Source: Clostridiales bacterium
GTDB lineage: Bacteria > Bacillota > Clostridia > Lachnospirales > Lachnospiraceae
DNA: 64,000 nt
Assembly: GCA_012839295.1 (NCBI GenBank)
Contig: DUNO01000013.1
Span: 62,001 to 126,000 of the forward strand
Direction of reading: 5' to 3'
This document shows, one piece after another, positions 35,955-44,981 of the stretch. Positions within the stretch are counted from its first letter, which is position 1. Each line of letters opens with the position of its first letter. The notes beneath the pieces were generated by a model. The model had not been told where the DNA came from and did not search any database. It saw nothing but the letters and a program-made list of their open reading frames with translations. The position numbers and the translations under genes are program-made.

Positions 35955-36094
35955 AGGCTGTGAGGTAAATGCGGGTGCAGATCCATGCATCTGGCTTGCC
36001 TTTAACCTCCCGCGCTTGCCAAATGCGGGCAAACACGGGAGACCCGGTCTGCCCCAGATGCATGGATACGCACCCGTATTCACCGCGTTAGTTG
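35955..36094. repeat. Palindromic element family C, copy 2 (after pfkA)
   Basis: A long imperfect stem joins a left arm beginning near 35967 (AATGCGGGTGC then ATCCATGCATCTGG) to a right arm ending near 36080. The 14-bp inner part is perfect. Inside are CTCCCG/CGGGAG and TTGCC/GGCAA hairpins. The outer ends match copy 1 at 31275, so copy 2 has an added inner module. It has no T-run, so a terminator role is unclear. The rest of 35938-36498 holds the sigma-factor promoter and no gene. Confidence 0.75.
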
Positions 36095-36345
36095 TTGAAA
36101 GGCTTTTGTAGGGTAGATCTTTGCTGGGAGATTGTGGGATGTATAGAGGGTATAATAGAGCTGGTGTGCTCCGGTATGGCAAGAACCGACAGGCACCGGC
36201 TTTTTTGTGTAGAAAAGGGACAAAATGTAGCAGGATTTGTTTACAGAATATTCACAATTGATTCAAAGTTTTTATGGAACGGTATTTATCTTTGCCACGT
36301 CTAATTCATGAAAGAAAAAGAAAAAGCACCGCATCCAATTTATCA

Positions 36346-36374
36346 TTTACATCACCTGGGCAGACATGTATACT
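36346..36374 (+). promoter_or_regulatory. Sigma-A-type promoter for the ECF sigma gene
   Basis: TTTACA and TATACT are separated by 17 bases, about 125 bases before the ATG. Confidence 0.65.
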
Positions 36375-36498
36375 ATATCATGTAATGCCAAATATATTGA
36401 AATGATATTTCCTGGCCGGCACGTCAAAAAAAGAGATTCATACACAAAGGATAAGAGGACCGGCTGACAGGAAAAGATAATTGTAGGGGGATAATAGG

Positions 36499-37044
36499 AT
36501 GCCAAAGGATGTGCCAAAGGACATCCGGGAAAATATGCCTGCTTATGATATTGAGACATTGATTCGGCAGTATGGCAATGACGTATTACGAACAGCATAT
36601 ATGTATGTCAAAGATATTCATTCGGCAGAAGATATTTTTCAGGATGTATTCATAAAAGTAAATCAAAAGCTTTCTACCTTTGAAGGAAACTCCAGCATAA
36701 AGACTTGGATTATCAGGATAACAATTAATACCTGTAAGGATTATTTAAAAAGTGCCTGGAACAGAAGGGTGGTACCGATGATGGATTACCAGGAGGATTC
36801 CATCATTAGCGAGACGGACTATGATGAAGTGGAAAATCAAGATACGAAGGAGCTGGTTAAGCAATCGGTTCTTTCTTTACCGGAGAAATATAAAGATGTA
36901 GTTCTCTGTGTATATTTTCAGGAAATGTCAATAGCAGAGACTGCAAAGGCTTTGCAAATTGCAGAAGGCACCGCCAAGAGCCGGTTGTCCAGAGCAAGGG
37001 AAAAACTAAAAACCATATTAGAAGGGAGGGTTTCAGATGAGTGA
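36499..37044 (+). CDS. ECF-type RNA polymerase sigma factor
   Basis: The 181-aa protein is a group 4 sigma factor. Region 2 ('GNDVLRTAYMYVKDIHSAED', 'DVFIKVNQKL', 'IKTWIIRITINTCKD') covers residues ~20-90, and region 4 ('LPEKYKDVVLCVYFQEMS', 'EGTAKSRLSRAREKL') covers ~125-175; there is no region 1 or 3. GGGGG(ATAATAGG) precedes the ATG. The membrane-protein gene downstream overlaps it by 8 bases, the usual sigma/anti-sigma arrangement, so its activity is probably held at the membrane. Confidence 0.92.
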   Translation: MPKDVPKDIRENMPAYDIETLIRQYGNDVLRTAYMYVKDIHSAEDIFQDVFIKVNQKLSTFEGNSSIKTWIIRITINTCKDYLKSAWNRRVVPMMDYQEDSIISETDYDEVENQDTKELVKQSVLSLPEKYKDVVLCVYFQEMSIAETAKALQIAEGTAKSRLSRAREKLKTILEGRVSDE

Positions 37045-38137
37045 GAACAAGAATTATGATGATAATATTGAAATTGATGAAATGAAAATCAGGTTCCATC
37101 TGAACGATTCCCTGGATTTAAGCGGAATTAGCGTGTCAGAGGATTTAATTCATAGAACGCTTTTAGCGATTAAGAACCAGCCGGAAATGCAGGAAGCCCC
37201 AGACAGGAAGGTGATTCCCTGGAACCGGTATTTCCGTGCCTTGGCAGGAGTAGCGGCAGCAGTGGTAGTTGTAGTGGCAGGTTATGGACTTGCCAGCAAT
37301 GGAGTATTTTCAGGGCAAAAGACATTTAGCAGAAATGATCAGGCTTATGATACCTCGGCCCCGGAGGAAGTGACCGGCGAGAGTATGATGGAAGGGGAAT
37401 CGGGTGATATGGCCCTATTCCAGACGGAGCAGGCAGACAGGGAGGAATCGGCCCTGAATAAGAATGATTCAGGAAATGAGTCTTTCACAGATTCAACCTA
37501 TGGGGACACAACAGATAATGCCGGTGGTACGCAGGACGCGGACGGCTCCAGCAATGGGGGCGGTATGGCAGGAACGGAAGGGATGGATAATGCTATAGAA
37601 AGTCCGAAGTATTCCATTGTTGCAGAGGTTCCTACGGCAATAGGAAAGGCCGGTGCAGGAGAAGCAGGCAGCTCCCCGGGCAGCAGCGGAACCTCCGCAG
37701 GAAGCGCAGGAAGTGAGAAGGCAGCCTTATCAGGGCCACAAGTCCAGATGAGTAAAAGCTTTGAAGGCCTGGAGACAGTATTATCCTTCCGGGAGATTTT
37801 CCTGGCAGACCCGGCAAAGGCCAGTTCCTTAACGGTAACGGATGAGATAAACAAGGTCTCGGTAGTTCTGACCAGTAAGGAGGATATCCTGAGCTTCTAC
37901 ACATTAATGGAGCAGCATCAATTTACCTATGGGAACCAGACCGGTGATACCTCTAATTATACGATTGAAATAGTGACACCTTCTCCATCCACGAAAAAAT
38001 ACACAATGTATGTTGGGGATGGTATAACCGTTGACTATACTGATGAGGTGACCACCAGCCACAACGCATATACGGCAGGGGATCCGGTGAAGCTATCCAC
38101 GGACATCCAGGAGTTTTGCCGGATGTATGGCAATTAA
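37037..38137 (+). CDS. Membrane-anchored partner (putative anti-sigma factor)
   Basis: The 366-aa protein has a cytoplasmic N-terminus (~residues 1-67), one membrane helix near 70-93 ('ALAGVAAAVVVVVAGYGLA'), a long low-complexity Ser/Gly/Asp/Glu linker (~95-230) and a folded C-terminal extracytoplasmic domain (~235-366). No zinc-binding HxxxCxxC is seen, so it is not a ZAS-type anti-sigma factor, and the family is not recognised. Overlap with the sigma gene is the main ground for the proposed role. The linker could span the cell wall to sense envelope state. Confidence 0.7.
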   Translation: MSENKNYDDNIEIDEMKIRFHLNDSLDLSGISVSEDLIHRTLLAIKNQPEMQEAPDRKVIPWNRYFRALAGVAAAVVVVVAGYGLASNGVFSGQKTFSRNDQAYDTSAPEEVTGESMMEGESGDMALFQTEQADREESALNKNDSGNESFTDSTYGDTTDNAGGTQDADGSSNGGGMAGTEGMDNAIESPKYSIVAEVPTAIGKAGAGEAGSSPGSSGTSAGSAGSEKAALSGPQVQMSKSFEGLETVLSFREIFLADPAKASSLTVTDEINKVSVVLTSKEDILSFYTLMEQHQFTYGNQTGDTSNYTIEIVTPSPSTKKYTMYVGDGITVDYTDEVTTSHNAYTAGDPVKLSTDIQEFCRMYGN

Positions 38138-38211
38138 AAAGGCAGAATAATTAGAAAATGTAGTAATTAATAATATAGTAATTAATAAATGAAATAAGTT
38201 TCATAATACAG

Positions 38212-38258
38212 AAAAGGTTCATGTAAGCTCCAGTTAAATGGAGTTACATGAACCTTTT
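38212..38258. terminator. Bidirectional terminator
   Basis: AAAAGGTTCATGTAA and TTACATGAACCTTTT form a 15-bp stem extended by CTCCA/TGGAG. A-run and T-run flank it, so it can end both the sigma operon and the converging minus-strand gene. Confidence 0.88.
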
Positions 38259-38279
38259 ATCCATATCCATGGCAATGTT

Positions 38280-38570
38280 TTATTGCTCCTCTTCGGGATC
38301 CTGGTCTTCCTGTACCTCAGAAGTATCCTTTTCCTCCGCTAAGGTATCCTCTTCTTCAGTATCACTGTCAGAGGCTATATTAATCGGTACGTATTCTCTG
38401 ACTTCATTCTCCGTCAGGTCTTCCGTATCAAAGTCTTCGAAGTCATCCTCAAAATCCTCGAAATCATCGGAATCGTCTTTCTTAATATAAGTCTTATAGA
38501 AATAATAGGCACCGGCAGCAACGGAAGCGGCAGCAAGTGTTCCAAATATAAACTTACCAAGTTTTTTCAT
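38280..38570 (-). CDS. Small acidic membrane-anchored protein
   Basis: The 96-aa protein begins 'MKKLGKFIFGTLAAASVAAGAYYFYKT', one membrane helix with a positive start, followed by a strongly acidic tail rich in Asp, Glu and Ser. No family is recognised. The AGGAAAGGAAGG-like stretch ahead of the ATG on the minus strand is a good ribosome-binding site. The tail's low complexity means weak conservation is expected. Confidence 0.65.
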   Translation of the reverse strand: MKKLGKFIFGTLAAASVAAGAYYFYKTYIKKDDSDDFEDFEDDFEDFDTEDLTENEVREYVPINIASDSDTEEEDTLAEEKDTSEVQEDQDPEEEQ

Positions 38571-39014
38571 GGGCTAGACCTTCCTTTCCTTTTTAATTAT
38601 AATTATATACCATTAATCCATTATAATTCGAAGCTGGGAAAAAATAAAGTAAAAAATAAATAAAGTTGAAATTATTGTTAAAGCGGCAGAGGGTTTTATA
38701 CCGGAAAAGCCCAGGGCATACTTTTCCGCTCTAAATAGTTTATGATGAAAGGTGCAATATGGTTAATCCCCAGGAAAATAACAGCGCCCCGGCCACTGGG
38801 ATAAATGACCTAGGGCTTTAAAAGACTATGGCAGAAGGCCTTAAGATTTTCTTAAGAAACCCCGAAATACAGGACAAGTTTTTGACAAAAATTACTGCTT
38901 GTGGTACTATATATCCTAATAAGATATAATTTAACTATAATGGGAGAAGCTTCAAATGCGACCAAAGGGAGCCATTTATGAAATCCCTTTAGAAAAAGAT
39001 TAGGAGGATGAGAA
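38571..39014. promoter_or_regulatory. Divergent intergenic region with sigma-A promoter
   Basis: The region between the divergent small membrane protein and the Ig-like protein holds a hairpin CGGAAAAG/CTTTTCCG (38702-38728), a CTTAAGA/TCTTAAG hairpin (~38840-38857), and a good promoter for the plus strand: TTGACA (38884-38889), 17 bases, TACTAT (38907-38912). No further gene is seen. Confidence 0.65.
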
Positions 39015-41567
39015 ATGAAGACATTTGTTAAAAAAATGGTTATGTTCTTCTGCTTTGTGTTCCTTGTACCCATTGTCTGGGGCATGAATATAGCAGAAGC
39101 ACAGGCTGCAACAGCAACACCGTCCTTTTCCAAAACCAGTGTTACCCTTGTTGGGAAAGGAAAGACCTATCAATCAGTAATTAAGAATAAGGTAGCAAAA
39201 AGCAAGTACCAGTGGACCACATCCAATAAAGCGGTCGCTACCGTTAACAAAAATGGCGTAATTACCTCTGTGAATAAGGGAACCGCCACAATAAAATGTA
39301 AGATTACATATCCGTCAAAAAAGACAAAAACACTTTCCTGCAAGGTCACAGTCAGAATTCCTGCGACTGATGTGGAGATATCAAATACCAATCTGACCAA
39401 TGGAGCCCACAGGATTACCCTTGGATCCTCCATGGATTTTGATTGTACGCTGGCTCCTGCAGATACATCGGATAAGGTTTACTGGTCAATTGGCAAGGGT
39501 GATAAGGAGTGTATCAGGATTGATGATGCCTTAACCGGAAAGGTTACTGCCATGAAGGCCGGAAAGGTTACCCTCAGGGTAGCTGCAGCATCGGCTGCAA
39601 CCAAGGAAGCGGCAGCTAAAAGCATCGTGGATGATGCGGTAATTATTGAAGTTGTAGGACCTACCGCCACCGTGAAGAGTGTTGATATTACGGATGCCAA
39701 TACCATCGTAGCAGTATTTGACAGTCCGGTCCTGGAAAGCACAGTCCTGGGCACGGGAAATACCTTATCCAGTAATATCGAAATAATACTTAGAAAGGAT
39801 GCCAAGGGCATAACCGGTAATGATCCTGGTACCTTGAAGGCAACCCTGTCCGCAGATAAAAAGACACTTACAATAACAACGGCCAAGGCATTAAACGGTA
39901 ATTATGGAATTAACTTTACCAGCAATATTAAGACCACTGATAATATAGCCGTGGAATCTTACTACAAGGCAATAACCTATTCAGATGGAACCGGCCCGTA
40001 TATTGTCAGGACCACCACGGATGACTCCGGCCTGGTTGCCGTTATTGAATTCAATGAAGCGGTAGACTTTAGTAATATGAAGGTTTCAGGAGCCGCAGTA
40101 GTGAACTCCAGTGTTCCGGCGGATGCGTCCACCCGCAGCCTGCTAAATAATAGATTAAACTATATACCTTCAGAGGATAAGAAGTCCTTATCCATTAATC
40201 TGAATCCTATGGTTGTAACAGACAGGAATAAATTATTCTCAGTTTACATTTCCGGTATCAAGGATATGGCTGGCAATATTCCTGCTACTGTCTATGTAAC
40301 GGCACATATCCAGACGGATACTACACCAAAGCCACAGGCAAGGGTGCTGTCGGTGCTCCGGACCGGATATAATACGATTACAGCTACCTTTGACCGCTCC
40401 ATACAGACCGGCGGCTATATTATCATCAACAATGGGGCATGGATCTCTGGAGTTGTTGACCAGACAGATACGAAGAAGGTAAATTATATAATGACCTCTG
40501 CAGCGGATCTGGCAACTACGGGAGTGCAGCCGGTACAGATTGGGAATTGGAACAGCTATAATGTGAATCCTACTGATACCACCGCAAATACAATGAGAAC
40601 CTTTACGGTTAACTTTACCATGGATACGACACCTCCTAATCTGATACAGTATACCTACGATGCGGATACCAATATCCTGACCTTAACCTATAACAAGGAC
40701 GTAAGCCTGGCTAGCGTATCAGGTGTATTCAATGCAAGATATGCGTCAGCTTCGGATGAAATATCGCCGAATACGAATGTATCTTATGCACAGGTGACCC
40801 ACACCCTGGGTAATAATGTAATCCAATTGAAGTTATCCAATATTAGCCTGCTTGGTATTTATACATTTACCATTAATCCGGGGCTTGTATATGATAACTA
40901 TAAGAACACGAACACGGCAAGGGATATTACGATAAGCAATACGTCAGGTAACTCGACTGAATTACCTGCTCCTTACAGGGTATACCAGTCCACGACAAAC
41001 CCGGACCAGATCATCGTTGAATTTGCAAATAAGCTGGATAAGGCTACGGCAGAAGCGGCTGGCAACTATGTAATTGCCGGTGTGCCGGTGGTCAGGGCAG
41101 AGCTGACAAAGAATACATCAGATACAGGAGCCACAGTGACGCTTACGATAGCGTCGGGCAGTGCAACGGTTACCGTGGAACGGCCGATTACAATCTCCGG
41201 TGTAAGGGGCTATAATAATAGCTATGGTCCGATCAACTCATATACAACCAGCCTGGAAATCAAGGAGAACAAAAAGCCGTCCTTTGCCGGTATCAGCTTT
41301 GATACCGCAACGAGGAATACCATCAAAATAAACTTTGATGAGCAGATTCAGGGAACCATGACGGTTCAGGTTACCCAGACCAGCGGTTCATACCCGGCCG
41401 TGCTTCCGCATACGGTGTCTGTCAGCGGAAATACAGTGAATATCATACTGACATCTCTGCCTGCAGCTGGAAGTTTGAAGGTAGATATATTAACAAATAG
41501 TATTACCGACCTGGCAGGCAATGCAGTAAATCCGATGAATCCCAGCCTCTTTGTAGCAGTATACTAA
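39015..41567 (+). CDS. Secreted multidomain Ig-like surface protein
   Basis: The 850-aa protein has a signal peptide (basic start, hydrophobic core, cleavage near 'EAQAAT'). Residues ~35-115 resemble a Big_2 Ig-like domain ('SVTLVGKGKTYQ', 'WTTSNKAVATVNKNGVITSVNKGTATI', the typical pattern). Several later units of ~90-100 residues resemble SbsA-type Ig-like domains, with recurrent 'hhVxFxxxh' strands and 'DxAGN' turns ('DMAGNIPA', 'DLAGNAVN'). No anchor is seen at the C-terminus. A wall-associated or matrix role is inferred. AGGAGG lies upstream of the ATG. Confidence 0.8.
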   Translation: MKTFVKKMVMFFCFVFLVPIVWGMNIAEAQAATATPSFSKTSVTLVGKGKTYQSVIKNKVAKSKYQWTTSNKAVATVNKNGVITSVNKGTATIKCKITYPSKKTKTLSCKVTVRIPATDVEISNTNLTNGAHRITLGSSMDFDCTLAPADTSDKVYWSIGKGDKECIRIDDALTGKVTAMKAGKVTLRVAAASAATKEAAAKSIVDDAVIIEVVGPTATVKSVDITDANTIVAVFDSPVLESTVLGTGNTLSSNIEIILRKDAKGITGNDPGTLKATLSADKKTLTITTAKALNGNYGINFTSNIKTTDNIAVESYYKAITYSDGTGPYIVRTTTDDSGLVAVIEFNEAVDFSNMKVSGAAVVNSSVPADASTRSLLNNRLNYIPSEDKKSLSINLNPMVVTDRNKLFSVYISGIKDMAGNIPATVYVTAHIQTDTTPKPQARVLSVLRTGYNTITATFDRSIQTGGYIIINNGAWISGVVDQTDTKKVNYIMTSAADLATTGVQPVQIGNWNSYNVNPTDTTANTMRTFTVNFTMDTTPPNLIQYTYDADTNILTLTYNKDVSLASVSGVFNARYASASDEISPNTNVSYAQVTHTLGNNVIQLKLSNISLLGIYTFTINPGLVYDNYKNTNTARDITISNTSGNSTELPAPYRVYQSTTNPDQIIVEFANKLDKATAEAAGNYVIAGVPVVRAELTKNTSDTGATVTLTIASGSATVTVERPITISGVRGYNNSYGPINSYTTSLEIKENKKPSFAGISFDTATRNTIKINFDEQIQGTMTVQVTQTSGSYPAVLPHTVSVSGNTVNIILTSLPAAGSLKVDILTNSITDLAGNAVNPMNPSLFVAVY

Positions 41568-41672
41568 GCACCGGGAGAATTCTTTGGGAATGGGACTTGA
41601 GGAACAAGGAAAAGATACTGTTGTAAAAGAAGCTTCAATAATAGCGTATAATAAATAAGTATTTATTACATG

Positions 41673-41720
41673 AAAAAGCGTCTTGAAATGGCCTTTACAG
41701 CCAAATCAAGACGCTTTTTT
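41673..41720. terminator. Bidirectional terminator
   Basis: AAAAAGCGTCTTGA and TCAAGACGCTTTTTT form a 14-bp stem with a T-run on both strands, between the Ig-like protein gene and the converging hydrogenase gene. Confidence 0.9.
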
Positions 41721-41781
41721 AATACGATTTGAAAACAGGGATGTTCGGTTTCTATTTGGTCTTCCTTGAAAGCCCGTCCTA

Positions 41782-43053
41782 TTACAGGGTTGCCCTGGAA
41801 GGGGATGGATTGCCGAAATCCCTTGTAAAGATATCGCTGTGCTCCAGCAGGCTTTCGATGGTATCCAGGCCTAGCCGGTGGAGCAGCTCGATCACATAGG
41901 GATTATCAATGGGGGTAGGATATGGGGCGGCATTGCCGTATTCTTCAACGTGTACCCGGCCTTCCTCATGTGGGATAAGTACCTTAGGGCCGCCGACGCA
42001 CCCGCCGACACAGCCCATACCTTCGAAGAAGTTTGCATTGGTATTGCCGGAGAGGATATCGTTAATCATGGCCTTGCAGGCGGGGACACCATGAGCCTGC
42101 TGGGTGCGTATGCTGATCTTACGGTTCGGGTTAAGGCGCCTGACGGTCTCACTGACAGCCTCGCTGACACCTCCGGTATGCGCATAGATCCTGCCAGCAC
42201 GGGAGGAATGATCCTTTTCGCTTTCCTCCATATCCCCAGGATTAATCTCCATAACATTAAAGATATCCTGGATTTCCTGGAAGGTTAATACAAAGTCAAC
42301 AGCGCCGGCGACATCTTTTTCTTTAGCCTCCGCCTTCTTTGCCATGCAGGGGCCGATGAATATGGTAAGGGCATCGGGATGGAGTGTCTTGATCGCCCGT
42401 CCGCTGGCGATCATCGGTGATACGGCCGGAGGGACATGGGGGACCAGATCCTTATATACCTTGCGTATCATGGCAATCCACATTGGACAGCAGCAGCTGG
42501 TAAGCTGGTAATCCTGTTCGGTTAAAATGTTTTTATCAAATTCCAGGGCTTCCTTTAAGGTCAGGATATCCGCGAAAAGTGCTACCTCGATCATACCGTC
42601 AAAGCCAACGGCCTTTAGTGCGCTGCGCAGCTTGCCGGGAGTTACCTCACTGCTGAACTGGCCCAGGAACGCCGGGGCGACAAGGGCATATACTAAGCCC
42701 TTGTGGGAACGGATCGCCTGCAGTGCAGGGATTACATCCTTGCTGGTATTCAGGTTCTTAGCCCGGCATTCCTGGACACAGATGGCACAGCCTGTACAGG
42801 CCTCTTCGTCAATGACCATCCCGCCGGATTCACCTGGATGGATTGCATGGAAGGGACAGACCTTCACGCAGTTACGCTCCCCCTCCTCACACTCGCATTC
42901 ACCGGTATGCCATACGAGGGGATGCTTTTCCGGATGGAGCAGGCAGTCAAGCTGATGGGTATCGTAAAGCTCCAGCTTTTCTAAAAAGCTGGCATCCTTT
43001 TCTTTTAAGGTTCTGATTAAAACCTCATAATACAGTTCTTCAAATGTCTTCAT
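41782..43053 (-). CDS. Monomeric [FeFe] hydrogenase, group-B-like
   Basis: The 423-aa protein combines two [4Fe-4S] motifs in the N-terminal third ('CVKVCPFHAI', 'CTGCAICVQECRA') with the H-cluster domain. The three H-cluster motifs are 'TSCCCPMW' (L1), 'GPCMAKKAEA' (L2) and 'GMGCVGGCVGG' (L3). Variation at all three from the group A consensus (TSCCPxW, MPCxxKxxE, ACPGGCxxGGG) points to group B. Such enzymes probably turn over H2 with ferredoxin in anaerobes; their physiological direction is not settled. No HydE/F/G maturases are in the window. Confidence 0.88.
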   Translation of the reverse strand: MKTFEELYYEVLIRTLKEKDASFLEKLELYDTHQLDCLLHPEKHPLVWHTGECECEEGERNCVKVCPFHAIHPGESGGMVIDEEACTGCAICVQECRAKNLNTSKDVIPALQAIRSHKGLVYALVAPAFLGQFSSEVTPGKLRSALKAVGFDGMIEVALFADILTLKEALEFDKNILTEQDYQLTSCCCPMWIAMIRKVYKDLVPHVPPAVSPMIASGRAIKTLHPDALTIFIGPCMAKKAEAKEKDVAGAVDFVLTFQEIQDIFNVMEINPGDMEESEKDHSSRAGRIYAHTGGVSEAVSETVRRLNPNRKISIRTQQAHGVPACKAMINDILSGNTNANFFEGMGCVGGCVGGPKVLIPHEEGRVHVEEYGNAAPYPTPIDNPYVIELLHRLGLDTIESLLEHSDIFTRDFGNPSPSRATL

Positions 43054-43180
43054 AGGTTCACTGAATTCCTTTCTGATAATTCGCCCATTAATTTTCTTTA
43101 TTGTAGCTCAATTGAAAATAAAAATCCATCCAATAATAGGAATAATACTGCATAATAGTTATTATTCACATTAATACTGT

Positions 43181-43335
43181 TAATATAAGTTCTCAGAAGT
43201 TGTTTTTTACTTCTGAGAAAAGGCGCTGCTTTTGCGCCGTGCATCGCGATTACAGGAAGATGGTTTTACTTCCTGTAATATAAAGTTCTCAGAAGTTGTT
43301 TTTTACTTCTGAGAAAAGGCGCTGCTTTTTGGCCG
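43181..43335. repeat. Tandem three-hairpin palindromic repeat, locus 2 (96-bp unit)
   Basis: One full unit of about 96 bp and most of a second are seen. Hairpins are CTCAGAAGT/ACTTCTGAG, GGCGC/GCGCC and TTACAGGAAG/CTTCCTGTAA. The stems differ from locus 1 on both arms at once, so base pairing is kept. The second unit degenerates at 'GGCGCTGCTTTTTGGCC'. It lies upstream of the hydrogenase and VanZ-like genes, which diverge. The remaining bases of 43054-43450 show no gene. Confidence 0.88.
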
Positions 43336-43450
43336 TTTTTTACTTTCCTGGAAAAGGCAAATATGCTTTACTAAGATTTGGATTTGATTTATAATAAGAG
43401 GCGTGGTAAACCAACGAAGGACTCAGAAAAGTTAGATATGGAGAATAAAA

Positions 43451-43936
43451 TTGAAGGTGCGTAATCATAGAGGTTGGACGAGAGCGGGTTGGCTTTTGTT
43501 TTATTTGTATATTATTTTGTTGTCTTATTTTTTGTTTTTTAGTGAGCATTACGGAAGGGATTGCATCTCTCCCGGATACCGGTATAATCTGGTTTTATTT
43601 AAAGAGATCAGGCGTTTTATAGAATACCGGCAGCAGTTAGGGCTGGAGAGCTTTGTTGTAAATATTGCAGGAAATATACTGGCCTTTGCACCTTTTGGGT
43701 TTCTGCTTCCCATGCTGAATAAAAGATACCGGGGCTTCTTTACGATAACCTTTTTAAGCCTGCTATTCAGCTTAGCCGTAGAGCTGGTTCAGATGTATTT
43801 TAAGGTCGGGATATTTGATGTGGATGACATATTCTTGAATACGGCTGGCGGGATGCTGGGGTATATTTTCTGCCGCATCTTTGGGGCTCTTGTCCTAAGG
43901 AAATCCTCTTGGAAACAAAAGGGAAAATCCTCTTGA
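43451..43936 (+). CDS. VanZ-like membrane protein
   Basis: The 161-aa protein has four to five membrane segments and the VanZ-family pattern 'RYNLVLFKEI', 'NIAGNILAFAPFGFLLP' and 'VELVQMYFKVGIFDVDDIFLNTAGG' (family stretch). VanZ-like proteins are linked to low-level glycopeptide tolerance, but most have no known role. The start is a TTG with GGAG 8 bases upstream. The last codons ('RKSSWKQKGKSS') are built from the first copies of a 24-bp tandem repeat. Confidence 0.8.
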   Translation: MKVRNHRGWTRAGWLLFYLYIILLSYFLFFSEHYGRDCISPGYRYNLVLFKEIRRFIEYRQQLGLESFVVNIAGNILAFAPFGFLLPMLNKRYRGFFTITFLSLLFSLAVELVQMYFKVGIFDVDDIFLNTAGGMLGYIFCRIFGALVLRKSSWKQKGKSS

Positions 43937-43972
43937 AAACCAAAGGGGAAATTCTCTTAAAAACCAAAGAGG
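43901..43972 (+). repeat. Three tandem 24-bp repeats across the VanZ-like stop codon
   Basis: Units at 43901, 43925 and 43949 follow the pattern 'AAATCCTCTTGRAAACCAAA'. The VanZ-like stop codon lies inside the second unit, so copy-number change could alter the C-terminal tail. Confidence 0.85.
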
Positions 43973-44006
43973 ATAGAAAGAATATGAAAAGCGGGAGGAA
44001 ATAGGC

Positions 44007-44336
44007 ATGCTGTTTAAGAAGGATAAGGAAATGATTCATTTTTCCGGCAGGAGGCATACAAAAACAGGGATCGCATCCACTGCAATCGGGGGATTTGTGA
44101 TCCTGGGCTTTTTGGCGCTGAGTATCAGCTCCAGTACTGTACGGGGAAATGGCGGGATGCTGCTTGGTGTCCTTGGGATTTTACTATTTGGACTGTCGGT
44201 TTTTGGGTTTTATCTGTCCTATAAGGCTTTTAAGAAAAAGGATATCTTCTATCGTTATCCGGTCATCGGGGCAAGCCTAAACGGTGTTATGGCAATTTTA
44301 TTTTTAGTATTATATATATTAGGCATCATAGTATAA
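44007..44336 (+). CDS. Small three-helix membrane protein
   Basis: The 109-aa protein has three hydrophobic segments: ~residues 22-42 ('ASTAIGGFVILGFLALSI'), ~50-70 ('MLLGVLGILLFGLSVFGFYL') and ~87-109 ('LNGVMAILFLVLYILGII'). The N-terminus is charged ('FKKDKEMIHFSGRRH'). It resembles a small family of uncharacterised clostridial membrane proteins (possibly DUF6142), but I am not certain. GGGAGG precedes the ATG. Confidence 0.65.
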   Translation: MLFKKDKEMIHFSGRRHTKTGIASTAIGGFVILGFLALSISSSTVRGNGGMLLGVLGILLFGLSVFGFYLSYKAFKKKDIFYRYPVIGASLNGVMAILFLVLYILGIIV

Positions 44337-44380
44337 GGTCTTGGGAGGAGAAATTCTTCCAAAGAACAGGAGGATTGGAA

Positions 44381-44968
44381 ATGACAAGATTAGAACAGCA
44401 GATGAACTTTATCATGGAGGTGGACAAGCTTAAAAATATCGTGAGACAGAATTATTTGGCGGATGGAAGCCGCAGGGAGGATGATGCGGACCATTCCTGG
44501 CATCTTGCATTAATGTGTGCCATTTTAAGTGAGCATTCCAATGAAAAGATTGATATGGTAAAGACCATGGTTATGTTATTGATCCACGATATTGTTGAAA
44601 TCGATGCGGGGGACACCTATGCTTATGATGCGGAATTTAACCTGTCAAAGCAGGAGAGGGAATTAGCCGCAGCGGAGCGTATCTTCCGGCTGCTGCCGGA
44701 GGACCAGGCGAAGGAGCTGCGCAGCCTTTGGGATGAGTTTGAGGCAAATGAGACACCGGAGGCAAAGTTTGCAGCTACCTTAGACCGTGTCCAGCCATTT
44801 TTATTAAACGCAGCAAGTGGCGGGAGGTCCTGGAAGGAGCATGGGGTAACCTTTTCCCAGGTAATGCAGCGTAACGCCGTGACACCTGATGGCTCCGAGG
44901 CGCTATGGAATTATCAGTACGGGTTAATGAAGAAGCAGGTGGAGCTGGGAAATCTAATTAATGAATAA
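44381..44968 (+). CDS. HD-domain phosphohydrolase, YfbR/HDDC2-like
   Basis: The ~195-aa protein carries the HD metal-binding set: a His in 'DHSWHLALM', the 'IHDIVEIDAGD' pair near residue 70, and a later Asp in 'FAATLDRVQPFL'. Proteins of this build are metal-dependent 5'-nucleotidases or related phosphohydrolases acting on deoxynucleoside monophosphates. The ATG at 44381 follows AGGAGG at 7 bases and is preferred to the TTG in the ORF track. The stop is close to the ribosome-binding site of the aminopeptidase gene. Confidence 0.85.
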   Translation: MTRLEQQMNFIMEVDKLKNIVRQNYLADGSRREDDADHSWHLALMCAILSEHSNEKIDMVKTMVMLLIHDIVEIDAGDTYAYDAEFNLSKQERELAAAERIFRLLPEDQAKELRSLWDEFEANETPEAKFAATLDRVQPFLLNAASGGRSWKEHGVTFSQVMQRNAVTPDGSEALWNYQYGLMKKQVELGNLINE

Positions 44969-44981
44969 TCGGAGGATGGAT

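Noticed and set aside
36092-36304. 70-aa ORF in the pfkA-sigma gap
   Set aside because: It overlaps the end of the palindromic element, has no ribosome-binding site and an unconvincing composition.
38248-38490. 80-aa Ser-rich plus-strand ORF
   Set aside because: It is the antisense of the acidic tail of the minus-strand small membrane protein.
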